This document shows positions 38,701 to 49,600 of a stretch of 64,000 nt of DNA, one piece after another. The stretch covers positions 1,374,001 through 1,438,000 of the forward strand of contig NC_081822.1 in the NCBI RefSeq assembly GCF_030704535.1, read 5' to 3'. Made by a program: the position numbers and the translations under genes. Origin of the DNA: Vitis vinifera (Eukaryota > Streptophyta > Magnoliopsida > Vitales > Vitaceae). The stretch's first letter is position 1; every line of letters begins with the position of its first letter. The notes under the pieces are model-generated. The model saw only the letters and a list, made by a program, of their open reading frames with translations, was not told the origin of the DNA and did no database searches.

Positions 38701-41700
38701 ATTACTAGACTTTGAGAACATGAGGAGAAATTTTACTAGTTTATACTCTTAAAAACACATTTAACTTTAATTTTTTTGTTATTTCACTCCATTATGACTT
38801 ATGAAATTGGTGAACTAAATTAATGACACATTATTAGATTCTTCCCTAATGCAGGAACATGTCACATTTCTTTAGGCTATGTTTGATTCCTGGAAAATAC
38901 TAGGGAACGAAAAAAATGTCAAGGAAAATGATTTTCTCATGGTTGGTTTTACCATGGAAAATGCAAAAAAAGGTCAAATATAATTAAAATTATTAAGAAA
39001 TTTATATATTTTTAAATTATTTAATCTTTATATAGAAGAGTTAAATAAGTGAAAAAGATTTGAAGTAGTATATAAAAATAATCTTTTGACTTGAAATATA
39101 TTTTTTATTTTCCCTAACTTTTTCTTTCCTTCTACTTTTCCTCTTTATTTTTTTCCTTCACATTTTCTTTCATACTTTCCAGGAACCAAACATAGCCTTA
39201 AGGGTAAAGATCTTCCCATATATCTTCTTTAAGTCCATCTATCCTATCTATGATACATGTTTGATGAAATTAATTCCTTGGATCATATTTCCTCTTAATT
39301 TTGATATATTTTGAAATATGCCAAGAAAAACATAGACATTAAGTCTTGACTTTGACCATCAATCATAAAATTAGCAATAGGTGGATTGAATTTATACCTA
39401 ATGGAGAGTTCCAATCACTTGAAGTTTGTTGGTTTAATGTTACTATTTCTTCATTCTGTTTGTGTTTTCTACCTTTCTAGGTCAACCAACCATGCCATTT
39501 GGCATTTCTTTGCTACAGGACACACATCTACATTGGTGGGAGATACCTAAAGGTATGTGATCTGTTCTTTAAAGATCCGAGTTTTGTTATGAATAGGAAC
39601 AAGATGGTGTTTGTTTTTGCTTTCATGCCTTCAAATGTACCCGTATCTTTTTTCTGCATGTGACTGGCAAAACAACTGATGTTCAGCATGTTTCAATTGT
39701 ATCTGTGAATGCTCACAAAAAATTGCAAACACGTCAAGGGAAAACCATGAAACAGTGCTGACAAACATTGGGTCACTGAATAGAGATGATTGGAGAAAAA
39801 ACCTCTTTATGCCTTAGCTTTTCTAATGAAAACTCTATTGATAAGATATTGGGATGACGTTGCTAAAACATGATGACATCCATAGTGTGATATGTGTTCC
39901 TCCAGCTTAAAAGCTTATGTCCTGTGAGATCTCACTCATTGCCTTTATCTTGTGGCAAACATATGGATTTAGGAAACATTTCTTGTTTTCGCACATTTTT
40001 ACTCTTCAATTGATGATGTATAATTATTGAGAAACTCTATGGAATGTTGTCTTATTAATTTATTAAAGCCGTGCAGATCTGTCAGTCATGCTTCAGCATC
40101 TATTTAAAATTGTTTTCTCAATATTATTCATTATATACTTAAAACATAAAGGTCCACTTTTTTCTGATGCCTGTATTGTTATATACATGCTTATGAAATG
40201 ATTTCTCTTTTCAAACTCTAACTTGAAAAGACAGGTGTGTATGTCACTGTCTTGGTGCAACTTGCAATTCATATTGTTACTTCGATTGTGCAGTACTCAA
40301 GAAATGTGAGTCAAACACGTTGGATCATTGATGATGAAAGAATGGGTGAAGCATCTGTTGAGGTATTATCCACTCCATCTGCTGATGATTTTTATCACAT
40401 TATATATGTGGGTGTTCTTATGGAATATGGATGAAAAACTGACCGTACTGTGATTCATCTGTAGGAAATAATAGGTGGCAACATTCTTCCCATGTGTCTG
40501 GGTGATAATTACAAGTTCCATGCTGCTGGTAGAGAGGATATCAATGTACCATGCACCTGCTTTCTTAACTGCAAGTTTGGATTTGATGAATGTTATTCTG
40601 ATTAATGGAACCACTCTGTCCAGGTCCGGATGTTGGGTTCAGGCCGTCCTTTTCTTGTTGAGATACAAAATTCTCGCCATGTCCCATCTGAGGCACTCAT
40701 AAAAGAAATAGAAGTGAAGATAAATAACTTGGAAAATAAATTAGTGAGTTAAATGGAAAGTTTTTGTTGTGTTATTTCTCCTTTGTGCACTTGATTGATG
40801 ATGATTAATTGGGAAAAAAACACACATTCTGCAAACAGGTTAGGGTAAAAAATCTTAAACTGGTAGACAGCCATGGGTGGAGCCTAATGCAAGAAGGAGA
40901 GGAAGAGAAGCAGGTTAACTTTTGCCCATTCAAAATACCATCATGGTTTATATTACCGTGTTCTCTTTGTTATCATTCATGTAAAAGCGCAAAATGGATT
41001 GAAAATATATCATGGAATGGGCTTCTTGTTACTATCCCTTGTATTTAATGCAGAAGCAATATGCTGCACTAGTATGGATTGATCGCCCTCTAAAAGATGA
41101 AGACATGCAGGCTATATCTTCACTGAAAGACAAGGTGAGTTCTGTAAGATTTACTTGAGCAAGAAGAATCCGTTGTTGATTTTATCATGAACATACTGCT
41201 ATGTGTTAGTCCAGCTATATGGCAATGGCACCTAGAGATGGACATGAGAAACTGGAAATGGCATTGAATTAAGAGATGTTATTGATAGTGTGATATGCTG
41301 CTCTCAAATGCTTGCATCAGTTCCTCATAAAATAGATCATGCTTGCTAATTAGAAGGTGTTTTTGCAATTTTTTCTATTAAAAGGACACAGACATTTTCA
41401 AAACAAGGGCGCAGGAAGTTCTTGGAAGCATATGAGGATTAGGATATTCTTTTTTATGTGTACTAGTCGAGTGAGAAGAGATTCTCATCCACTTTACACC
41501 TATCTCATGAATTTATTGCTAATTCTTTATCATTTGACTTGTGGGATAAGACTTTTGAGCATTACTCTATGGGTGTCAAATTTTATTTGTTTTGCGGCTT
41601 TTTCTGGCCAGCCATTCCTAGTGGTTTTGTTTTTATTAATCGAAGGTCTTTGTCACTTGATTCTTTTGTACTTGTGCAGAAAATTTTGCAGAGAACTCCA

Positions 41701-42659
41701 ATAAGGGTGCTTCACCGACGAAGTCCATTAGAACGTGAAAAGATTATACATTGGTTGGAGACTTTCCGATTAGTAGCATAATTGTTATTCTAGATCCATT
41801 ATCAAATGTATGCTTGAAGATCTAATCAGACTTTGATTCTCTTCTTTATGTTAGGATGAAAATTGAAAAGATTGCTGGCAGTTCTCAATATTTTCTTTTG
41901 CACCTATGTACCCAGGTACTTAATTTTGCATCTGCTTTATCAAATATTTGCTGGATACTGACTATTTTCGAGTTTTATGCTTAAGGAAAGAACCTGGCTA
42001 GACTACTTTGAGTCCTATGGTTAGCCTTTTATGTTCACTTTTTGGAATTAGTAAAATACTAATGGTGATATTCAAAATGCAGGCTGGAACATATATCAAG
42101 GAATTTGTTCACGGTGATCTTGGACGCACCCATCCTAGGTATAAATTATGCCCATCTCTTTAATTCTGTAAATTGTAGGGAGCTTCTATTAGGATTTTAC
42201 ATCTTATTTCCTTTATTCTATGTTCATCACAAGGGCCATGAGAGAGACCAGTTATCATAGAAAAGCACCACATTGTCTGTATTGTGGGATTTTGATACAT
42301 GACAATAGCTATATACAAATTTAACTATTAGGTTGATGGGTTTAATCATTTGAGTATCATGGGCTTCTGTGATAAATAAATCATCACAGAAGTCTGATGA
42401 TGACTAATTATCAGAGACGCCTTCAACCCTTGCTTTAAAATAAGAAATATGTATTATCCCTAGGTCTCTACTGATTATAAACCTCTTAGTTTGGTATGAA
42501 ATACAATGCAATGTATGATTCATTCATACACTTCTTTTCTATTTTCCTCAGATGTAAATTGTGTTATCTTGCAGTGTTGGTTCCATTCTAGGTTGCCGAG
42601 CTGAGATCCTTCAACTTGATGTTACAGAGGTGAAAATGGACTGTTTTCTGGATGAATGA
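32706..42659 (+). CDS. PUS10: tRNA pseudouridine synthase Pus10
   Basis: Fifteen exons: 32706-32879, 35596-35984, 36397-36517, 36732-36852, 37144-37301, 39481-39552, 40294-40362, 40465-40545, 40624-40743, 40839-40913, 41054-41134, 41680-41753, 41855-41915, 42083-42138, 42575-42659. They join in frame to 578 residues. Pus10 makes pseudouridine in the TPsiC arm of tRNAs (positions 54/55) in archaea and some eukaryotes. Two CxxC pairs (Cys60/63 and Cys125/128) form the N-terminal zinc site, followed by a THUMP-like region. The catalytic domain starts near GRYLKYSRN and contains AGREDINVRMLGSGRPF. The catalytic aspartate of the GRED motif is Asp393. Later family blocks are TPIRVLHRRSPLERE and QAGTYIKEFVHGDLGRTHP. 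Residue 395 is Asn where human PUS10 has Asp. Two donors are weak (GTTCGT after exon 1, GTTGGA after exon 12), but the frame and homology demand them. Intron 1 is 2.7 kb; intron 5 holds a tandem repeat and a MITE. Confidence 0.93.
37371..38290 (+). repeat. Tandem repeat of about 300-340 bp in PUS10 intron 5
   Basis: Three head-to-tail copies start at ATTTTGCAA at 37371, 37671 and 38012; the third is incomplete. Each contains AAAATGTTGTTTCCAC, then a segment starting GAAGCTAATAGCAA. Copies one and two keep TTTGTGCAG before that segment, which looks like an intron acceptor; the third has lost it. The repeats are not part of the Pus10 protein as rebuilt. Confidence 0.85.
38875..39197. mobile_element. 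MITE, TTA target site, copy 1
   Basis: Terminal inverted repeats GGCTATGTTTGATTCCTGGA and its near-perfect complement, flanked on both sides by TTA (38872-38874 and 39198-39200). The short AT-rich body has no ORF. A three-base TTA/TAA duplication is the mark of PIF/Harbinger (Tourist-like) MITEs. It lies in PUS10 intron 5. Confidence 0.8.
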
Positions 42660-43173
42660 GATGAGATGAGATTCTCCAGTATTAGCTTTGGCTTGCCTTT
42701 GACGTGAGGTTTATAATTTCAAGCATGCCCTTTACATTGCATGGCATGGAAATTATTTTTCTGTTATGGATTTAAGCCCTCCCAACCAATCCATTAGGTT
42801 GGCCTCGGCTACTTTACATGGCTTTCTGCAACTGACCAAAAGTGACTCAAAGTTGTGCTGCTTTGATTTTTCCCGGGTTTGAAAAGAAAAATAGTGCTAG
42901 CTTTCTTCCCCGCGAACATGTGCGACTGAGTTGTGGTTATATAATTTCAGTTACACACTGGTCCTCACCTATTGCAATTGATGCCTTTAAACGCCCGGGG
43001 AAACTGCTCTTCCAAACACAGTTCATGATGCAGGAAGTTGTCGGTTTGCATTTGTTTTGGTCCTCTTATGCGACTAATCCATAAATTTTGTTATCCTTGC
43101 CTCTAAATTTCGTTGGCCTATTATTATAAATTATGTTTTATGTTTCCTTTCAGCGGTTTGACAGTTGGCTGGA
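42660..43173 (+). other. PUS10 3' region
   Basis: Presumed 3' untranslated and downstream sequence of PUS10. An 80-codon open frame at 42842-43084 has no family motif and no clear coding character, so it is not called. A copia LTR begins at its right edge. Confidence 0.4.
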
Positions 43174-43378
43174 TATTAGAATAATAAGGTATGTTTGTAA
43201 TAAAAGGCTAGCTCTCGGTTAGAGTTAGTTCAAAAAGACCCGTTTCTGTTTTTTTTTTTTTTTCCTTTTCTGCTATTTGATAAGCAGAGAGGATTATAGG
43301 TTGTTGTGGTCTTGAGTTGCCATATATGGCCATACCCTCTGTTTTGAAAACAGAGCTCAATTTTCAACTTTGTAATAT
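43174..43378 (+). repeat. 5' LTR of deleted copia element
   Basis: Shares TTTGTAATAAAAGGCTA, TTTTCTGCTATT.GATAAGC and GCCATATATGG with the 3' LTR, with many substitutions and small indels. It is directly followed by the primer-binding site. Confidence 0.75.
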
Positions 43379-43554
43379 GGTATCAGAGTAGATTTCTTCT
43401 GTTAATCTCTGATTTTCCTTTTCTGATGGCTCGAGGCAGTTAGAACAACATCCTTGATTGTGGCATCTTCGATGTGGTCACTATTGAAAGATTCTATCAG
43501 TACCTTTTTTTATTTTCCACAATGGGATCATCTTGGTTTTATTTTAATGAATGT

Positions 43555-43980
43555 TTGATAAAACTTAATATCTATTATTTAATAATTTAAGTTGATTTTA
43601 AATTAATTTATATTTAAGTTTGATTTAAAATTAATTATTTAATTCTTATTTTAAGTATTAAAATTATTTGATAAAATTAATTTGAAATTTATTTTAAATC
43701 ATTAAATTAATATATTTATTTTTATAAATTATAATTAAGGTAAATGAAGTTGAGTGATAGTGCAAGTTGTGAAATAACAATGGAGATTATAGGGATAATT
43801 GGGGTAAATGAAAATAAAAGGGTAAAATAAAAATGTGGATTTAAGAAGTTAATTTATTTATCATTTGAAGTTGTTTTTTATTAAGTTATTTTATTAAATA
43901 TATTTAATTTATTTAATAATTTAAATTAAGTTATTAAGTTGATTTAGGTTATTAAATTGATTTATCAATCTCTTGATCAG
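43555..43980. mobile_element. AT-rich repeat nested in the copia gag remnant
   Basis: The copia gag reading is interrupted by about 420 bases of AT-rich DNA. This stretch is related along its length to 63667-64000: both contain TTTGRTAAAACTYAATAT near the left end, ATAATTAAG in the middle, AATATAAAAGGGTAA-like sequence, and TTATTTTATTAAATATA towards the right. It is non-coding and looks like a MITE-sized element. Its ends are approximate. Confidence 0.6.
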
Positions 43981-46119
43981 GTCAATTACAACACATGGAG
44001 TTGAGCCATGTTTATGGCCTTAACAACTAAAAATAAGGTTAGTTTGGTATCACACACCCCAATGTTGATGATCTGCTTTATGGAGCCTAGATGCGTTGCA
44101 ATCTCAACTCAGTAACTCAAGAAATTATAGATAGCTTGCTTTATTTTGCCACTGTATCCGAGATCTAGAGTGATCTTGATATATCAACCAATATAACCTA
44201 CATTTCTTAGGATGTTGTATTTCATGAAACACATCTTCCCTTTTTACACTCATTCTTCATACACTAATAATTTTGATTTCTCCTTAGATCGTGTTTTACC
44301 TTTCCTTTCTGCTATTGCTCCACCGATATTTGACATTACCTCATTCACTCCTTTAGTCAGTCCACACACTCCCATCAGTAATAATAGCTCGTCTTGCCTA
44401 CACCGAGCTACAAAATCATCTTCCTATCTTCATGACTACCACTTTTCCATTTTTTTTTTCTTTTTGTTCCACATCTCATCCTCTCTCATGTTCTTGGTTA
44501 TGACAAACTAACCCTTTCACACCGAGCTCGTGTATGTGTCATCTTCTTTCATGTTGAAACAGCCACGTTTTCTCAGGCTACTGCCATTCCCGAGTAGCAA
44601 GAGGCCATAGCTGCAGAATTGCAGGCCCTTGAAAGCAAGGGAACCTGGTCCATTGTTCCCTTTCCTCCTAATAAACATCCTGTTGGATGCAAGTGGGTGT
44701 ACAAAGTTAAGTTTCGAGTTGATGGGTCTTTACTACATTATAAAGCTCTTCCTGTTGCCAAGGCTTTACCCAACAAGTGGGTGTTGATTATATTAAATAT
44801 TTTTTCTCTTATTGCTAAGTTTGTTACAGTGAAAGCTCTTCTGGCTCTTGCTGCTATTTGTGGATGGAGTCTCACTCGACTGGATGTGAATAACGCATTT
44901 CTTCATAGTGACCTTTCGGAGGAAGTCTACATTTCTCTACCTCCTGAATATCATCATGAGAGGGAGCCTTTACCTCGCAATGCTGTTTGCAAGCTTCATA
45001 AAAGCCTTTATGGCTTGAAACAAGCTCCCCGACAATGGTTTTCTAAATTTTCCGTGCTCTGCTTTCCAATGGTTTTAAGCAATTAGCCGCTAACAGTTCT
45101 CTATTCACCAAGATTACCGATTATTTGTATCTTACTCGTCTAGTTTATGTGGATGACATAGTTATAGCCAGCAACTGCCCAACTGTCCTAGGCAAGTGGA
45201 TGGTCTTAAACGGTTTCTTGATGATCGTTTTAAGCTCAAGGATCTCAGACAATTGAAATACTTCCAAGGCCTTAAGGTTGCTAGGTTTGTGAAAGGTATT
45301 TCTCTTAGCCAAGGTCACTACGCATTATAGATATTATCTAACACAGGTTATCTCGATTGCAAGATGAGGACAAATCCCATGGATCCTAATGTGAAGATTT
45401 CATGGGTTGAGGGGGAGTTGCTTGAAGATCCATCTCGGTATAAACGACTAATTGGAAAGTTTTTATATCTCACCGTCGCTAGGCTAGATTTGTCCTCTAT
45501 TAATTGCCTCAATCAATTTCTTGCAAAGCCAAGAGTACCAGACTTACAAGTAACTTATCATGTGCTCCAATGTATCAAAGGTATAGTGGGGCAAGGTTTG
45601 TTCTTTGGATCATCATCCATGGCAGTGTTGAAGGGCTTTGCAGATTCAGATTGGGCTTCTTGTCTATATAGCAGGAAGTCTATTAGTGGACTTTGTACCT
45701 TCATTGGAGATTCCTTGCTATCATGGAAGTATAAAAAGCTACACCCCGTTTCTCGATCATCAGCTGAGGCTGAGTATAGATAGGTCCATGGCCAATGCAA
45801 CGTGTGAGTTGATGTGGATGCTTACTCTTTTTCAAGATTTACACATTGAATATCAAAGACCGACAGCCTTATTCTATGACAACCAAGTTGCACTACACAT
45901 TGTCGCGAGCCCTGTCTTTTATGAACGAACCAAACACAAAAATCGATTGCTACATTGTCTAGGAGAAAATTAAGAATGGGAAATTGAAGACGCTACATGT
46001 TTCATCTCAACATCAGCTGGCAGATATCCTAACCAAGACTTTGTTTCCTACACAATTTTCTTTTCTACTTAGCAAGAGGGGTGTTCATGATATCCACACT
46101 CCATCATCTCGAGGGGAAG

Positions 46120-46289
46120 TATTAGGATAGCAGAGTATATTTGTAATAAAAGGCTAACTCTTTCTAAAGGACCCATTTCTGTCTTTTTCTTTTCTGCTAT
46201 TGGATAAGCAGAGAGAGTTGTTACAGTTCGAGCTGCCATATATGGACATACCCTCTGTTCTAAAAAAGAGTTCACAAGCTTTGTAAATA
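46120..46289 (+). repeat. 3' LTR of deleted copia element
   Basis: Begins TATTAGGATAG after the polypurine tract and ends near TTTGTAAATA. It matches the 5' LTR at 43174 but is shorter by small deletions. I could not fix a target-site duplication. Confidence 0.72.
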
Positions 46290-46673
46290 GATATTATGAT
46301 ATGTGGAATGTGCTCTGACCCATCACGTATTAATGAAGCATAGTTTCAGATAACATTACCTAGCATAATTTGCCTATTCGGCACAAAACAATCAAATTAA
46401 GTAATTGACCAGCAGCAGAAATATTTTAATTGTGAACTCTAGTATGAAACTAGTGGTTCATAAGTTATAATTTTTATCCCTAGTGTTAGATATCAAATGC
46501 TAATTTGGAGATGAGATTCAGAAGTGGCCCAAGAGCTGTCATCTTCGAGAGAAATCTGGCCATTTTGTGTCTTACCTCCATCATGTATGAAGTCCAACGA
46601 TATAACAACAGCGATGTTTATAATGATGCCTGTTTTCCAGCCTCTTTGTGAGATCTTCATTTGTTTTCTCTAT
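46290..46673. other. Region downstream of the prolyl oligopeptidase gene
   Basis: No ORF or repeat of note. It probably contains the 3' untranslated region of the minus-strand peptidase gene. Confidence 0.45.
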
Positions 46674-49600
46674 TTATTCAATCCAAGACGCCTCTAACAT
46701 CTTAGCCAAGAAACTGTACCGGTCTGCAGCTTCATCAATCTGCAATTCAAGAGTTGGAGAAAATCTTCATCAGTACATCACAATTATCTGAGCTGTTCAA
46801 GAAATGAAATGCAATGGAAATGGTTATATTATATACCATCTTCTGTGTTGGACGACCAGCTCCATGCCCAGCCTTGCATTCAATGCGGCCAATGATTGGG
46901 TTGGTTTGAGGGCTTTTCTCCACACTTGTGCACAATATATATTGCATAGTCTGTACGACAAAGATGAAAAGAAATTTAAAATTTTCAAGCCTTTGAATAA
47001 ATGGAAAACAAAAAAAAACTTGTTCTTCAAACAGATGCTTTACACTTCCCTTTCACTTCTCTGATAAAAGCATGGCCATATTATATATAAGTGCAGGTAA
47101 AGGTAAAACTGAAGGCCATTATTCACTCTCTTCTAATAGGCCACATGCAAAATAAAATAGCAAGTCACGTTCAACCCATAAATTCTGGAGCACTTACATA
47201 TATTAACAGAATAAATACCATGCTAATTCAAGTTCTGTGAATTCGTCTATTGACAAATTAGAACATCAAATTTTATAATTTCTTGCATTTGCAGACTGAC
47301 TTATCGAATTGCGGATGTCACCATATAATTAAGAAAGTGTCGCAATAGAGAAGGGCAAAATTCCTAAAAAAGCTTACTCCAAAAGCAAACCAAAGCAACA
47401 TATACAGGTCCCTAACTGTGTTACATTTATGCAATAGGGTTCAGCAAGTCCTAAATCTGGATTAACTATGCACTTTCTTGAAACATAATGGAGTTGAAAA
47501 TCATTTAGGAAAAATCAATCAAGAAATGATAAGCAATTTGATGTTAAAAGGATGGCCCAGAATCAAAAGTTAATAACATAAATTCTTAATTGAGGACATA
47601 CCGCCAACAACTTCAGTGAATGTAATGGCACAACCCGATCATCATGATCAGCAGTCAATATCATGGTAGCTGGGTACTGAGAAGGTTGGTCAGGAGACTG
47701 TTCCCATGGCCTCCTAACATTATGAAGTGGAGAGTACCTGGAGGAAAGACAAGGAAACAAGGGAAAAAATAGTTATTCAATCATAACGAAAGTCTCAACA
47801 ATTGCCAGTGTGATTGAGAACATGATCGAAAAACTGCCTAGTGGTAAAGATGAGAAGTTTCTTGCTGTTGTTAACCAAAATCGACATGGCAATCATCTCT
47901 ATCTAATATCATGAGATTGCCAAAACTAAGAGTAGTGCTTCTTCAGTTTCTAGAACAAGAAGTTGAAAATAATACATATTTTCCATGAAATGAAGTGTAG
48001 GATCTTCCTTACTTGATTAGCCAATGGAATTCTTCTTCCTTCTCTGAACAACCATAATCAGAAGTCCAAGCATGGCCTATAAAACAAATCTAAAATCAAC
48101 ATGTGATGTTAATAAAATGCTAGTTATGGGGACCAAAGGCTGGGGGTTACCTATAGTGAACTTGTGAAATCGTAGCATGTCCATGACACCAACATGAGCA
48201 AGAGCACAGCCAAAAAGATCAGGTCTCTGGCATCACAAAATTGTGCAATATAATTTATGAATTAGTATATTATAAATAAATGAAAAAAGGAAACAAAGAT
48301 GTAATCAGGTGAATGACTCAACCATCCAATACCTGATTTATGCAAGCACCAACAAGAAGCCCACCATTGCTTCCCCCTTCAATACATAACTTTCTGGGCT
48401 GGGTATAACCAGCAGATACAAGATATTCAGCAGCAGAAATGAAATCATCAAAGCAGTTCTGCTTCTTTGCAAGTGAACCTGATTTATGCCATTCTTGTCC
48501 ATACTCACCACCACCACGAATGTTTGCTATGCAAAAGACAGCACCTAAATGCCTTGAAAGTACAATACGGCTGACGCTGAATGATGGTGTAATACTAATG
48601 TTAAACCCACCATATCCATACAGCAAACATGGATGAGATCCATCCATAGGAATATTCTTTCTGGCCACAATGAACATTGGTATCTTTGTACCATCCTTAC
48701 TAGGAACAAAAACCTGGAAATGAAAAACCCCAATCAATAAACTCGAGCTGTGAAGTTATATACAGACATGACAATCCAGGGAAATATGATCCACCAAGCT
48801 AAAAACAAACCATATAATAGCATTTGGAGAAAAAGATCCCCTCACCATGTGTTTTTTTCCCCCATTTTTGGTTGGGGTGAGGGAGGGCAGCTGTTTAATT
48901 AGCAAGAGGTGAGAACTATTTTTTTTGATAGGCAGAAAATGCAAATATATTAGAAATGCCAAGGCAAAAGCAAGAACTATTTAGAGTAAATGAACATTTT
49001 AAGCAGGTACATTGAACAAACATCTTAAGCAGTAGCATGAATAGCGCAGCAGCCAACTTGAGCTCATATGAAGGGACAACAACACCAGCTCATCTAAGCA
49101 AGTGAATATTTTAAGCAGGTAAATTGAACAAACATCTGAAACAGTAGCATGAATAGCCTAGTAGCCAACTCGAACTCACCCCCAGGAGGCAGGTCACAGA
49201 GACCAGATACACCACCAAGAAGATCATTCATGCGAAAGGACAAGACCACCAGCTCATCTAACTTAATAAACTGTTCCAGAAGCCACGACCTGTTATGCAG
49301 GAGTGGTTGGTGATGTTTAAGGGTAGTACAACTACCTCAAAGAACAGGAGGAAAAATGTGCACAGATGTACTAGTATAAAAGATTACAACAAAAATAAAA
49401 AAATTTAAACAACTTGCATCGTCTGTGGCAATTGATAATAAAAAATCAACAAGTCATTTTCCATCAATGATAATCAAGATGTACAAGGCAGCAAGGGATG
49501 TTTTCCATCCAAAACTCTCCCTGCAGTTCTTCACTAACAGGACTCTATGTTAAGGATTTTCACAACTCTTTTTTCATACTTTTTCATGGTCTTTTATTTT

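Larger units (their letters stand above)
43174..46289 (+). mobile_element. Deleted Ty1/copia element with both LTRs
   Basis: Two diverged LTRs (43174-43378 and 46120-46289) enclose a broken interior. A primer-binding site TGGTATCAGAG, matching the initiator tRNA-Met 3' end, follows the left LTR at 43379. A polypurine tract GAGGGGAAG (46111-46119) precedes the right one. A gag scrap survives near 43980-44040. A large deletion then joins it to a segment resembling the integrase-RT linker, VFHETHFPF-like, at about 44210. RT follows at 44600-45070 (KWVYKVKFRVDGS, LDVNNAFLHSDLSEEVY, YGLKQAPRQWF), and VDDIVIAS at about 45150 is the catalytic VDD. RNase H remains are at 45630-46100 (DSDWAS, SSAEAEYR, LYDNQVALH-like). 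Stops and frameshifts break every part. The divergence between its LTRs shows it is much older than the element at 56346. Confidence 0.88.

Noticed and set aside
42842-43084. 80-codon ORF downstream of PUS10
   Set aside because: No recognisable family, no supporting context, and it lies in a 3' region.
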